A stretch of 64,000 nt of DNA from Arthrobacter alpinus (GTDB lineage: Bacteria; Actinomycetota; Actinomycetes; Actinomycetales; Micrococcaceae). The notes beneath the pieces were generated by a model. The model was not told the origin of the DNA. It did not search any database and saw only the letters and a list, made by a program, of their open reading frames with translations. The position numbers and the translations under genes are program-made. The stretch is from NCBI RefSeq assembly GCF_001445575.1, contig NZ_CP013200.1, positions 2,294,001-2,358,000 of the forward strand, written 5' to 3'. Below are positions 26,902-35,339 of this stretch, piece by piece (the stretch's first letter is position 1; the number at the start of each line of letters is the position of its first letter).

Positions 26902-28533
26902 CTACCCTAGCCCCAGAATCTCCATGGTGCGTTCGCGCATGTCCATCTTGCGCACCTTGCCGGTGACTGTCATGGGGAATTCGTTGACCACCAGGACATA
27001 GCGCGGGATTTTGTGCCGGGAGAGGTGGCCGTCGCAGTAGGCGGCAATGGCCGCCTGATCCAACGGTGTGGCGCCGGGCTTCATGAGGAGCCAGGCGCAC
27101 AGTTCCTCGCCGTAGCGATCATCGGGCACCCCGATCACCTGCACATCGGCAATGTCGGGGTGTTTATACAAGAACTCTTCGATCTCTCGCGGGTACAGAT
27201 TTTCGCCGCCACGGATCACCATGTCCTTGATGCGCCCCACAATGTTGACGTAGCCGTCGGGATACATCACGGCAAGGTCGCCGGTGTGCATCCACCGTTC
27301 CGGATCAATCGCGGCGGCCGTCTTCTCCGGATCGTTCCAGTAACCCAGCATCACCGAATAGCCGCGCGTGCAGAACTCGCCCGGAGTCCCGCGCGGAACC
27401 TTCTCACCCGTGGCGGGATCCACGATTTTGACCTCAAGGTGAGGGTGTACCCGGCCTACGGTCTCGGTCCGGTGGGCCACGTCGTCGTCCATGAGAGTCT
27501 GCATCGATACCGGCGATGTCTCCGTCATGCCGTAGGCGATCGAGACGCCCTCCATGTGCATCTCGGTCATGCAGCGCTTCATAACTTCCACCGGGCAGGG
27601 CGAGCCGGCCATGATGCCGGTGCGCAGTGTGGAGAGATCGTAGCTGGTGAAATTGGGCAGGTTTTGCTCGGCGATGAACATGGTGGGCACCCCGTAAAGG
27701 GCGGTGCAGCGCTCCTCCTGCACGGCGAGCAGCGTGGCGGCCGGATCGAAGGCCGCTGCCGGAATGATGATGGCGGCACCGTGCGTGGTGGCACCCAAAT
27801 TGCCCATAACCATACCGAAGCAGTGGTAGAACGGCACCGGAATACACAGTCTGTCGTGCTCCGTGAAGCCGATGGTTTCGGTGACGAAAAAGCCGTTGTT
27901 CAGGATGTTCCGGTGGCTCAGCGTGGCGCCCTTGGGGTAGCCGGTGGTGCCGGAGGTGTATTGAATATTGATGGGGTCGCTAGGCTCAAGGGCCGCTATG
28001 GCACGTTCGACGGCGTCCGCTGGCACCGCTTCTCCGCCCGCCACGAGCGCATCCCAGGACGGGGTGCCAACGTAGATGGCAGCCTTCAAATCGGGGCATT
28101 CCGGCCCGACTTGCTCCACCATGGACTGATAATCGGTTCCCTTGAATTCGGGCAGGGCCACAATCATGGCCATGCCCGATTGCTGGACGGCGTATCTCAA
28201 CTCGTGGACCCGATAGGCCGGGTTGACGTTGACGAGGATGGCACCAATCTTGGCAGTTGCGTACTGCAGCAGCACCCACTCGGGTACGTTGGGCGCCCAG
28301 ATGCCTACGCGATCTCCCTTGGCCAGACCGGCGGCGAGGAGGCCGCGGGCCAGTGCATCGACGTCGTGGTTTAGTGCTGCGTAGCTCCAACGGCGGCCGG
28401 AGGGCATATCGATCAGGGCGTCCCGGTCTGGAAATTGCAGCGCGATTTTCTGGAAATTGGCGCCAATAGTTTCCTCAAGCAGATCTGTGGTGGAGGGGCC
28501 GGACGTCTGGGAGTCATGAACATCTGTGGTCAT
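26902..28533 (-). CDS. AMP-binding acyl-CoA synthetase (FadD/ACSF2-like)
   Basis: A 543-residue ANL superfamily enzyme that activates a carboxylic acid to its CoA thioester through an acyl-adenylate. Seen: the P-loop YTSGTTGYPKGATLSHRN, A5 motif YGMTETSPVS, A7-A8 region MHTGDLAVMYPDGYVNIVGR followed by IKDMVIRGGENLYPREIEEF, and the catalytic lysine in TVTGKVRKMDMRE. The sequence resembles medium or long-chain fatty acyl-CoA synthetases. It starts with ATG at 28533. The membrane protein gene downstream is separated by 117 bp that show nothing notable. Confidence 0.92.
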   Translation of the reverse strand: MTTDVHDSQTSGPSTTDLLEETIGANFQKIALQFPDRDALIDMPSGRRWSYAALNHDVDALARGLLAAGLAKGDRVGIWAPNVPEWVLLQYATAKIGAILVNVNPAYRVHELRYAVQQSGMAMIVALPEFKGTDYQSMVEQVGPECPDLKAAIYVGTPSWDALVAGGEAVPADAVERAIAALEPSDPINIQYTSGTTGYPKGATLSHRNILNNGFFVTETIGFTEHDRLCIPVPFYHCFGMVMGNLGATTHGAAIIIPAAAFDPAATLLAVQEERCTALYGVPTMFIAEQNLPNFTSYDLSTLRTGIMAGSPCPVEVMKRCMTEMHMEGVSIAYGMTETSPVSMQTLMDDDVAHRTETVGRVHPHLEVKIVDPATGEKVPRGTPGEFCTRGYSVMLGYWNDPEKTAAAIDPERWMHTGDLAVMYPDGYVNIVGRIKDMVIRGGENLYPREIEEFLYKHPDIADVQVIGVPDDRYGEELCAWLLMKPGATPLDQAAIAAYCDGHLSRHKIPRYVLVVNEFPMTVTGKVRKMDMRERTMEILGLG

Positions 28534-28787
28534 GTGATGATGCTAGTACGGCTTCGGGTTAATGTGCACTAACTCACATAGTGTTTTTTGTCGGGGTGAA
28601 TTTCAGGGATAGCGATGTTCACAAACGCCGAACACCAAGCCAGCTGGGCTGGCGCCCGCGATGCCGCGGATGTCCTTTGTCATCCGAGAGGTGAGTGGCT
28701 TAGTCACTTGGCGGTCGATAAGATAAGGTAAGACTAATAGCGCAGGTTTCTGTGGCTATATTATTTTCTTTCGGGGAGCTCGCACTC

Positions 28788-29330
28788 ATGATGGACAGCG
28801 TCACGTCACTTCCGTTCGTGTGGGCTTTCTTGATCCTGTTTGTCATTGTCATGTTGCGCTCAAATGGCACCTACTGGGCAGGCCGTGGCCTCGCCGCAGG
28901 AGGCCGCAAGACCAAGTTGCAAAAACACCTCAACTCACCGGGAGTGCTGCGGGCAGAAAAGCTCATTGCCCGCTGGGGCGCACCCGCCGTCAGCGTGAGC
29001 TTCTTGACCATTGGTGTTCAGACTGCAGTCAACCTATCTGCCGGGCTGGGCCGCATGCCATTGCGCCGCTACATCCCCGCCACCGTGGTTGGATCCATTG
29101 CCTGGGCCTGCATCTACGCAACGATCGGCCTGGCCGCCTTTGACGCAGCCATTGCTGCAGCCGCCGGCTCACCGCTGGCCCTGGTCATCCTGATCGTGAC
29201 TGTTGCTGCAGTGATTCTCAGCATCCACCTCTTCCGCGTCTCGCGCACCCGCAAGCTGGACAAAAGCGCTATGGAAGACTGCCCCGTGATGGGCCTGGAA
29301 ATCACCGCCCCCTCCACTGCCAAGGCTTAA
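28788..29330 (+). CDS. DedA-like (VTT domain) membrane protein
   Basis: A 180-residue integral membrane protein. Four hydrophobic helices are visible (VWAFLILFVIVMLRSNGTYW; the segment around SVSFLTIGVQTAVNLSAGLG; TVVGSIAWACIYATIGLAAF; LALVILIVTVAAVILSIHLF). The segment MPLRRYIPATVVGSIAW between them resembles the conserved F-x3-N-x3-G/MRR-type amphipathic region of DedA proteins. The ATG at 28788 follows GGGGAG with a 9-base spacer; a GTG at 28752 is also in frame. The family is tied to undecaprenyl phosphate or phospholipid flipping; the role here is inferred only. Confidence 0.7.
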   Translation: MMDSVTSLPFVWAFLILFVIVMLRSNGTYWAGRGLAAGGRKTKLQKHLNSPGVLRAEKLIARWGAPAVSVSFLTIGVQTAVNLSAGLGRMPLRRYIPATVVGSIAWACIYATIGLAAFDAAIAAAAGSPLALVILIVTVAAVILSIHLFRVSRTRKLDKSAMEDCPVMGLEITAPSTAKA

Positions 29331-29415
29331 CGCTTTCCGCATGAACCCGGCACTGCGACCTAGAGCGTGGCTCTGATTTGCGGGGGAGCTAGTGGCTGGC
29401 GGTAGAGTCGTTGCC

Positions 29416-30237
29416 ATGGAGGACCCCACAACACTTACCGCCGTAGAGGCCACATCGTACTATCACCACCTCGGTGGCAATCGCTACGAGTCAACTGCTC
29501 ATGCTCAGGGCGCATGGAACTCCCATGAGCAGCACATGGCACCCGTGGCCGGCCTCATGGTCCACGCACTGGAGCAATTCCAGCACCGGGCGGACATGCG
29601 CCTGGTTCGGATTAACTTTGACATCCTCGGGCTGATTCCGGCCGGTGAATTCACCCTTGAAACCTCGCTGCTGCGCCCTGGCAAGACCATTGAACTTCTC
29701 CAGGTGGAGCTGCTGGCACAAGGCCGCCCTGCGGTGCGCGCCACGGCTTGGCGACTGCAGAAGAATGACACCACCGCCGTGGAAGCCAATGAGGACGAAC
29801 CCCTAGGTAGTGTGGAGGAAGCGCTTCCGTGGGACGGGATGAGTACCTGGCCCGGCGGCTTCATCAAGACTCTTGAAGGCCGTTCCCTGCCCGATCACCG
29901 ACCAGGCCGCGGCCGTGCCTGGCTGCACAGCCCGTACACCATGCTCGACGGCGGAGAGCACTCCTCCGCGCTGGTTCGCCTGCTGGGCTTGGTTGACAGT
30001 GCAAACGGTGTGGCCGCCCGCATGGCACCGGAACCGGGCGGGTGGATGTACCCCAATGTGGATCTTTCCATTCACCTTTACCGAGAGCCGGTGGGCGAAT
30101 GGCTGGGTCTGGCTACGCACGTCACTTTCGGTTCCGACGGTGTAGGGCTGACATCCTCGGTACTCCACGATGTGACGGGCCCCTTTGGGCGTTCTGAACA
30201 GATCCTGACCGTCCGACCTATACCGCACGCTCAGTGA
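29416..30237 (+). CDS. Thioesterase family protein (double hotdog, TesB-like)
   Basis: A 273-residue protein with a double-hotdog look: N-terminal half HAQGAWNSHEQHMAPVAGLM and IPAGEFTLETSLLRPGKTIE, C-terminal half WMYPNVDLSIHLYREPVGEW and VTFGSDGVGLTSSVLHDVTG with the family-ending GPFGRSEQIL. Such enzymes hydrolyse acyl-CoA; specificity is unknown. The ATG at 29416 gives MEDPTTLTAVEATSYYHHLG. The stop overlaps the GTG of the lipoate ligase-like gene (GTGA), so the two form an operon. Confidence 0.85.
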   Translation: MEDPTTLTAVEATSYYHHLGGNRYESTAHAQGAWNSHEQHMAPVAGLMVHALEQFQHRADMRLVRINFDILGLIPAGEFTLETSLLRPGKTIELLQVELLAQGRPAVRATAWRLQKNDTTAVEANEDEPLGSVEEALPWDGMSTWPGGFIKTLEGRSLPDHRPGRGRAWLHSPYTMLDGGEHSSALVRLLGLVDSANGVAARMAPEPGGWMYPNVDLSIHLYREPVGEWLGLATHVTFGSDGVGLTSSVLHDVTGPFGRSEQILTVRPIPHAQ

Positions 30238-30947
30238 GTGCGTTGCTAGCGCCGGTTCTGGAAGTACACCGTCAGCTGGTCAATCGACGTGCGGACGTAG
30301 ACCTCAACTATGCATTGGAACTGCTGGGTGAGGTCAAAACCGGGACCCGGGAAGCCATGCTGCGCCTCTACCGTCCCGAACCCACCGTGGCCTTTGGACA
30401 ACGCGACGCCAAATTGCCCGGGTTCGCGGCTGCCGAAGAAGCAGCCCGCAATCATGGCTTTGTGCCGGCAGTGCGGAAGGCTGGCGGCCGGGCTGCCGCC
30501 TATCACCAAGGCACGTTGGTGGTGGACCACATTCAGCGCGAGGATGATGCCATTCTCGGCGCCAAGGGACGCTTTGCCTTCTTTGGTGAACTCTTCACCC
30601 AGGCCCTGAAATCACTGGGCGTGGATGCTGGGGTGGGAGAGATTCCGGGTGAATATTGCCCCGGAGAGTTTAGTGTTTACGGACGCGGCCCGGCCCACAG
30701 CATCAAGCTTGTGGGCACAGCCCAGCGCGTTGTGGCTGGTGCATGGCTGTTCAGCTCGGTCATCGTGGTGGAAAATTCAGCACCGATCCGTGCTGTCCTG
30801 ACCGATACGTATGAGGCGCTGGGCCTGGACTGGGATCCGGCAACTGCCGGAGCCGCCGAGGATCTTCGCCCGGGCCTCACCGTGGACAGCGTGGAAGCAG
30901 CAGTCCTGTCAGCGTACGCGCACCACACAGAGCTTGTGTACCACTGA
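30234..30947 (+). CDS. Lipoate-protein ligase A family protein
   Basis: A 237-residue member of the biotin/lipoate A/B ligase fold. Seen: EAMLRLYRPEPTVAFGQRDA, the substrate-loop motif RKAGGRAAAYHQGTLVVDHI in place of the usual RRxSGGGAVYHD, and the conserved lysine in HSIKLVGTAQRVVAGAWLFS. The altered R-K-x-GG motif suggests a specialised octanoyl or lipoyl transferase rather than a plain LplA. It starts with a GTG that overlaps the stop of the thioesterase gene. Confidence 0.85.
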   Translation: MSALLAPVLEVHRQLVNRRADVDLNYALELLGEVKTGTREAMLRLYRPEPTVAFGQRDAKLPGFAAAEEAARNHGFVPAVRKAGGRAAAYHQGTLVVDHIQREDDAILGAKGRFAFFGELFTQALKSLGVDAGVGEIPGEYCPGEFSVYGRGPAHSIKLVGTAQRVVAGAWLFSSVIVVENSAPIRAVLTDTYEALGLDWDPATAGAAEDLRPGLTVDSVEAAVLSAYAHHTELVYH

Positions 30948-30991
30948 GCTGCCCGCTCTACCCGAGCAACCCCAGAGCCCCTGGTTGAGGC

Positions 30992-31103
30992 GCTGATTCC
31001 AAACAGCAGATAACGGGGGTAAACCGGTCCGGCACCCCGTTTACCTGCCAATTGGAATCGGGGAGGCGGGGCTAACCCCGGTTATCTGCTGTTTCGAATC
31101 AGC
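30992..31103. repeat. Long imperfect inverted repeat between convergent genes
   Basis: Two 31-bp arms (30992-31022 and 31073-31103) are inverted copies with only three mismatches, around a 50-bp core that itself contains GGTAAAC paired with GTTTACC. The 112-bp unit lies between the convergent lipoate-ligase-like and MBL genes. There is no T run, so it may be a REP/MITE-like element as much as a shared terminator. Confidence 0.75.
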
Positions 31104-31127
31104 TCAGCTGGCAAGGGTGGCTCTGGT

Positions 31128-31748
31128 TTACTTCCCGGCAGCCAAGACGCCCGGCGCCTCGGCGGCAATGGTGGTTGAATCGCCGTGACCGGTGTTGACC
31201 ACTGTCTCGCCCGGCAATGACAACAAACGCTCCGTGATCGAGGCGATAATCGTGGGGAAGTCGCTGTAGGACCGTCCCGTGGCACCTGGACCACCGTTGA
31301 ACAGAGTGTCTCCTGAGAAGACGGTACCCAGATCCGCCGCGTAGAAGCACGTGGAGCCGGGGGAGTGCCCCGGGGTGTGCAGTGCGGTCAACACCGTGCC
31401 AGCAATCTCGAAACGCTCACCGTCAACAATGGCGCCGTCCGGAGTGGTCCCCGGGTAGATGTCCTCCCAGAGCATCTGATCGGCGGTATTCATCAGGACC
31501 GGGGCTTCCACCAAGGTGGCGAACTCGCGGGCGTAGCGGATGTGATCGTCGTGTCCGTGGGTGAGTAGTACGGCCTTGACCGTGCGGGTGCCCACAGCTG
31601 CGGCGATGGCAGCGGAATCGTGCGCGGGATCAATGACATACACGGAACGCTCGTCGCCAACAATCCAGACGTTGTTATCCACATCCCAGGTGCCGCCGTC
31701 CAGCGAAAACGTTCCGGCGGTCACGAGCCGTTCAATGCGCGCGCTCAT
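31128..31748 (-). CDS. MBL-fold hydrolase of the mycothiol-formaldehyde pathway
   Basis: A 206-residue metallo-beta-lactamase fold protein with a full metal site: [16 protein letters not shown] (HxHxDH), [28 protein letters not shown] and NTGHGDSTT. The fold and its placement directly after the mycothiol-dependent dehydrogenase gene, with ATGA overlap, make it a good candidate for the thioesterase that hydrolyses S-formylmycothiol, the counterpart of glyoxalase-II-like enzymes. That role is inferred from context; this pair is commonly found together in actinobacteria. Confidence 0.88.
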   Translation of the reverse strand: MSARIERLVTAGTFSLDGGTWDVDNNVWIVGDERSVYVIDPAHDSAAIAAAVGTRTVKAVLLTHGHDDHIRYAREFATLVEAPVLMNTADQMLWEDIYPGTTPDGAIVDGERFEIAGTVLTALHTPGHSPGSTCFYAADLGTVFSGDTLFNGGPGATGRSYSDFPTIIASITERLLSLPGETVVNTGHGDSTTIAAEAPGVLAAGK

Positions 31749-32845
31749 GCGAATTCCACCACCGATCGCAGCACAGAGCCCTCGCCCATCTTGGCGAATG
31801 CGGCTTCAATATCGTTGATAGTGATGCGTTCGCTGACAAATGCGTCCAAGTCCAGCTTGCCCTGCTTGTAGAGCTCCACCAGCATCGGGAAATCACGCGA
31901 GGGCAGGCAATCGCCATACCAGGAGGACTTCAGCGAACCGCCGCGACCAAACACGTCCAGCAGCGGCAGTTCCAGCGTCATCTCCGGGGTGGGCACGCCC
32001 ACCAGGACCACGGTGCCGGCCAGATCGCGGGCGTAGAAAGCCTGCTTGTAGGTCTCGGGACGTCCGACGGCGTCAATCACCACATCTGCCCCGAACCCTC
32101 CGGTGTGGTTCTGGATAGCTACAACCGCATCCTCGGTGGAGGCATCCACTGTGTGGGTTGCGCCCAGGGCTACCGCTGCTGCCAGCTTCTTGGGATCGCG
32201 GTCCACGGCGATCACGGTGGTGGCACCGGCCAGTGCCGCACCGGCAATCGCTGCTGCGCCAACGCCGCCACAACCGATCACGGCGACAGTGTCACCGCGC
32301 TTGACGCCACCGGTGTTGATGGCTGCGCCAATGCCGGCCATGACACCGCAGCCGAGCAGGCCCACAGCGGCGGGGTCTACATCGGCGTCGACCTTGGTGC
32401 ACTGGCCTGCAGCAACGAGTGTCTTTTCAATGAACGCGCCAATGCCCAGCGCGGGGGAGAGTACTGTGCCGTCCTCCAGCGTCATCTTCTGCGTGGCGTT
32501 GGCGGTGTTGAAGCAGTACTGGGCCTGGCCCTTGGCGCAGGCGCGGCAGTTACCGCATACGGCACGCCAGTTCAGGATGACCCTGTCTCCGGGGACTACG
32601 TTGGTGACGCCAGCGCCCACAGCACTGACAATGCCGGTGGCTTCGTGACCGAGCAAGAACGGGAAGTCATCATTGATGCCGCCCTGCTTGTAGTGCAGAT
32701 CGGTGTGGCAAACGCCACTGGTCAAGATGTCAACCAGGGCCTCGCCCGGGCCGGGATCCGGCACCAGAATGGTTTCGATGGTGACGGGTGCGTTCTTGCT
32801 CAGCACCACTGCGCCCTTGACCTTGTGAACAGTCTTGTTAACCAT
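31745..32845 (-). CDS. mscR: S-(hydroxymethyl)mycothiol dehydrogenase
   Basis: A 366-residue zinc alcohol dehydrogenase that oxidises the formaldehyde-mycothiol adduct with NAD. Catalytic zinc site: GVCHTDLH and GHEATG; structural zinc site: [15 protein letters not shown]; Rossmann loop: [19 protein letters not shown]. The C-terminal [20 protein letters not shown] is characteristic of the mycothiol-dependent class. The start is the ATG at 32845 with AAGGAG six bases before it; the longer frame from 32887 lacks a ribosome binding site. The ribosome binding site lies in one arm of a 17-bp inverted repeat, so translation may be gated. Confidence 0.93.
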   Translation of the reverse strand: MVNKTVHKVKGAVVLSKNAPVTIETILVPDPGPGEALVDILTSGVCHTDLHYKQGGINDDFPFLLGHEATGIVSAVGAGVTNVVPGDRVILNWRAVCGNCRACAKGQAQYCFNTANATQKMTLEDGTVLSPALGIGAFIEKTLVAAGQCTKVDADVDPAAVGLLGCGVMAGIGAAINTGGVKRGDTVAVIGCGGVGAAAIAGAALAGATTVIAVDRDPKKLAAAVALGATHTVDASTEDAVVAIQNHTGGFGADVVIDAVGRPETYKQAFYARDLAGTVVLVGVPTPEMTLELPLLDVFGRGGSLKSSWYGDCLPSRDFPMLVELYKQGKLDLDAFVSERITINDIEAAFAKMGEGSVLRSVVEFA

Positions 32846-32848
32846 AAA

Positions 32849-32931
32849 GAGCTCCTTAAGCACCATGTTCCACTTCGGAACATCCATGGGGGTTTCTGAA
32901 AGGCTACACGGATTTGGTGTTTAAGGAGCTC
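32849..32931 (-). promoter_or_regulatory. Inverted repeat that can mask the mscR ribosome binding site
   Basis: GAGCTCCTTAAGCACCA (32849-32865) and TGGTGTTTAAGGAGCTC (32915-32931) are inverted copies with one mismatch in 17. In the minus-strand mRNA the 3' arm contains the mscR site AAGGAG and ends 3 bases before the ATG. An inner 7-bp hairpin (32866-32872 with 32878-32884, ATGTTCC/GGAACAT) sits just inside the 3' arm. Folding would hide the ribosome binding site. Confidence 0.65.
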
Positions 32932-32989
32932 TGCTAAGGAGTCGGCGGGTTGGCTCTACGCCTAAAAATTGTCGCCTCGCTGATGCTGC

Positions 32990-33247
32990 TTAGACGCCCA
33001 GCTTGGCCAGGACATCCTTGAGCGAGGGGTTGGTGGCTGCGGAGCCATCCGGGAACAACACAGTGGGCACTGTCTGGTTGCCGTTGTTGAGGCTCTCCAC
33101 GAGCTCGGCAGTGCCGGGAACATCCTCGATGTTGATCTCCGTGTAGCCAATGCCTGAGGCGTCCAGCTGCTTCTTCAGACGTTTGCAGTAGCCACACCAG
33201 GTGGTGGAGAACATGGTGATGGCGCCGGGTTCGGGGGTGAAATCCAC
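32990..33247 (-). CDS. Mycoredoxin (Mrx1-like glutaredoxin)
   Basis: An 85-residue glutaredoxin-fold protein with FSTTWCGYCKRLKKQLD, the CGYC active site typical of mycoredoxin-1, and the cis-proline loop QTVPTVLFPDGS. Mycoredoxins use mycothiol to reduce mixed disulfides. The start is the GTG at 33247, preceded by AAGGAG with an 8-base spacer, giving VDFTPEPGAITMF. It lies upstream of the mycothiol-dependent dehydrogenase on the same strand, which supports a shared redox context. Confidence 0.9.
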   Translation of the reverse strand: MDFTPEPGAITMFSTTWCGYCKRLKKQLDASGIGYTEINIEDVPGTAELVESLNNGNQTVPTVLFPDGSAATNPSLKDVLAKLGV

Positions 33248-33345
33248 GGTGGATGCTCCTTGAGGGAAAGATTGCGGTTGATACTTCTTGACAACGCTAC
33301 CGGGCACAGGGGATATTCCGGGATTCCTGTGCCACCATGGATGAC

Positions 33346-34071
33346 ATGTGTGGACGTTATGTCATTGCCCGGGCCGTGGGAGACCTAGTAGCGGAGCTGG
33401 AAGCGGAAGCGGAGAACTCGCTGGAACTGCGAGCCTCGTTCAATGTTGCCCCCACCGCGGATGTGCCAATTGTGCTGGAGCGTCTCATTGAAGGTGCCCT
33501 CCACCGGCAGGTTCATGTGGCTAAGTGGGGGCTGGTCCCGGGCTGGGCCAAGGATCCCGCCGTGGGCGTGCGCGCCTTCAATGCCCGCAGTGAGACTGTC
33601 CTGGAAAAGCCCACATTCCGTGCGGCCGTCAAGGCCCGGCGCTGCGGGGTGCCCGTACAGGGTTATTACGAATGGAAAAAGTCTCCGGACGGCTTGAGTA
33701 AGCAGCCCTACTTTGTCCATTCCCCGGATGGTTCCCTGATTGTTTTTGCAGGTCTGTATGAGTGGTGGAAGGACCCGGCCAAACCGGAAGGGGCACCCGA
33801 TCAGTGGCTCCTGAGCACCACCATCCTCACCATGGCCTCCCCGGCGGAGGGGGAGCTGGCCACCCTGCACGACCGCCTGCCCGTACCCCTGGGCACAGAA
33901 GCGTTGGCTAAGTGGCTGGATCCGGAGAACAAGGCGCCCGCTGCGCTGCTGGAGGCTGCGCTCGCAGAAGCGTGGACACTAGCCGCGGAATGGGTCCTTG
34001 ATCCTGTCAGCGCAGCCGTGGGCAATGTACGCAACAATGGCCCCGAGCTCATCGAGGCCATCGCGGTGTAG
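33346..34071 (+). CDS. SRAP domain protein (SOS-response associated peptidase family, YedK/HMCES-like)
   Basis: A 241-residue protein. Starting at the ATG at 33346 it begins MCGRY, so after Met removal Cys becomes residue 1, the nucleophile that forms the DNA-protein crosslink at abasic sites in this family. Other hallmarks are FNVAPTADVPIV, AFNARSETVLEKPTFRAAV, RCGVPVQGYYEWKK with the catalytic Glu, and LHDRLPVPL with the active-site His. An ATG at 33337 would place the Cys internally and is unlikely. No LexA box is seen upstream, although dnaE2 is nearby. Confidence 0.92.
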   Translation: MCGRYVIARAVGDLVAELEAEAENSLELRASFNVAPTADVPIVLERLIEGALHRQVHVAKWGLVPGWAKDPAVGVRAFNARSETVLEKPTFRAAVKARRCGVPVQGYYEWKKSPDGLSKQPYFVHSPDGSLIVFAGLYEWWKDPAKPEGAPDQWLLSTTILTMASPAEGELATLHDRLPVPLGTEALAKWLDPENKAPAALLEAALAEAWTLAAEWVLDPVSAAVGNVRNNGPELIEAIAV

Positions 34072-34124
34072 TGCTTCCTGGCTGCCGGTTCCCTGGCTGT
34101 TGTCGGTGCCGGGGTGACGTACCG

Positions 34125-34547
34125 CTAAACGGTGACGTGTCCGGCGTCGTTCACGTTCCAGGTGGGATTGTAGGCAACTTCCCAGCGGAAGCCGTCCGGA
34201 TCGGCAAAATATCCGCTGTAGCCGCCCCATTCCTGGTGAACTGCGGGATGGTCGACGGCGGCACCGGCCTCGCGTGCCTGCGCCAGGACCGCGTCAACCT
34301 CAGCTGGGCTAGCAACGTTGTGACTCAGTGTGAGGGCAGGGACGCCGTCGGAGGGCTCAACGCCGAGCTCGGCGGCCATGGCGGCGCGGTCCCACAGGGA
34401 AAGGATCAGCCCGTGGTTGACCTGCAAGAAGATGACTTGGCCGGGGACTTCGTTATGCGCCGTCCAGCCAAGCCGTGTGAGATAAAACTCCCGTGAGCGC
34501 GTAACATCCCTGACACCTAAGGTAATGAAGTTCAGCCGCTGCTCCAC
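34125..34547 (-). CDS. VOC family protein (glyoxalase/bleomycin resistance fold)
   Basis: A 140-residue protein with the paired beta-alpha-beta-beta-beta modules of the VOC superfamily: LNFITLGVRDVTRSREFYLT and YSGYFADPDGFRWEVAYNPT, the latter carrying the usual metal-ligand glutamate. Enzyme activity cannot be predicted. It starts with GTG at 34547, just 10 bases downstream of the GNAT gene on the same strand, so the two are probably co-transcribed. Confidence 0.85.
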   Translation of the reverse strand: MEQRLNFITLGVRDVTRSREFYLTRLGWTAHNEVPGQVIFLQVNHGLILSLWDRAAMAAELGVEPSDGVPALTLSHNVASPAEVDAVLAQAREAGAAVDHPAVHQEWGGYSGYFADPDGFRWEVAYNPTWNVNDAGHVTV

Positions 34548-34557
34548 GGAAGCCCTT

Positions 34558-35064
34558 TTAGTCTTCTTCTTCTTCGGGGGACCAGCGGTGGAAATCTAGT
34601 GAGAGGTACAGGGCCAGGGCTGCGGAGTTGTTGGCTTCAACCCGCAGGGCAACGTCCTTGTGGCCATTGTTGAACAGGGTGTCCAGCGTGGCCAAGACCA
34701 AATCCTCCGCCAAGCCGCGACGGCGGTGCTCGCGGTCGGTGATCAGCTCAATGATGAAGGGGGCATCCGGGGTGTCATTGCCCAGGGCATGCTCCACGAC
34801 GAGCACGGCGGCGACAATCTTGCCGTCCTCATCCAAGGCAACGTGGGAAGCATCGGGGAGCAACTCGCCGTATTTGCCGGCGTACGATGCCCGCATGTCA
34901 GCCATGGCGGCTTCCAGTGACTCGGCAGCAACGCCTGTGTCGTAAGCGGTGAAATAGAGTTCGCCGAGACGGGTGATGTCGGTTTCCTGCACTGTGCGGG
35001 ATGCTGTTTTGAGCTCCCGTTCAAGTGGTGTGGTTTTGGCGATGAGGGTGACCATGTCAGTCAT
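34558..35064 (-). CDS. GNAT family N-acetyltransferase
   Basis: A 168-residue protein. The acetyl-CoA binding motif is IIELITDREHRRRGLAEDLV (R/Q-x-x-G-x-G/A), with VALRVEANNSAALALYLSLD as the C-terminal motif B. The ATG at 35064 has AAGGAG with a 7-base spacer; the longer frame from 35139 is not supported. First gene of a two-gene unit with the VOC protein. Substrate unknown. Confidence 0.85.
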   Translation of the reverse strand: MTDMVTLIAKTTPLERELKTASRTVQETDITRLGELYFTAYDTGVAAESLEAAMADMRASYAGKYGELLPDASHVALDEDGKIVAAVLVVEHALGNDTPDAPFIIELITDREHRRRGLAEDLVLATLDTLFNNGHKDVALRVEANNSAALALYLSLDFHRWSPEEEED

Positions 35065-35257
35065 GGAACGCTCCTTTAAGTTGTGGTGGCGCCTGCGGGT
35101 AGGACTCAGCCGGTCGCCATAAGGCCATGCTAGACGCAAGAGGCGTTCTCAGCCATCTACATAACGTTTTGTGCACAGCTTTTGTGCCCGCTCTTGCGTT
35201 TTTTCCCAAGGTGGCGGATGGGTGCCGCGTGAAATTGAGCGTACACTGAAATCAGGT

Positions 35258-35273
35258 TCGAATATATGTTCTA
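35258..35273. promoter_or_regulatory. LexA (SOS) box upstream of the DUF6504-dnaE2 pair
   Basis: TCGAATATATGTTCTA matches the actinobacterial SOS consensus TCGAACnnnnGTTCGA at 10 of the 12 defined positions. It lies 66 bp before the start of the DUF6504 gene, in a 275-bp gene-free stretch (35065-35339). This fits the known SOS control of dnaE2 in actinobacteria. Confidence 0.75.
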
Positions 35274-35339
35274 ATAAATTGTGTCTGCCCTGAAGAGTGC
35301 TCATGGTTGTCCTTGTCGGGTGGAGATTGGAGTGCGCAC

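Noticed and set aside
27013-28374. 453-codon plus-strand frame opposite the acyl-CoA synthetase
   Set aside because: Composition is His/Gly/Arg-rich without motifs; the opposite strand has clear ANL motifs along its whole length.
28567-28588. Small hairpin with a six-T run (CACTA/TAGTG) as a terminator
   Set aside because: No plus-strand gene ends upstream of it, because the acyl-CoA synthetase gene starts there on the other strand; the stem is only 5 bp.
28716-28737. DtxR/IdeR iron box (AAGGTAAGACTAAT) before the DedA-like gene
   Set aside because: Only one half matches the consensus; the other half is too divergent.
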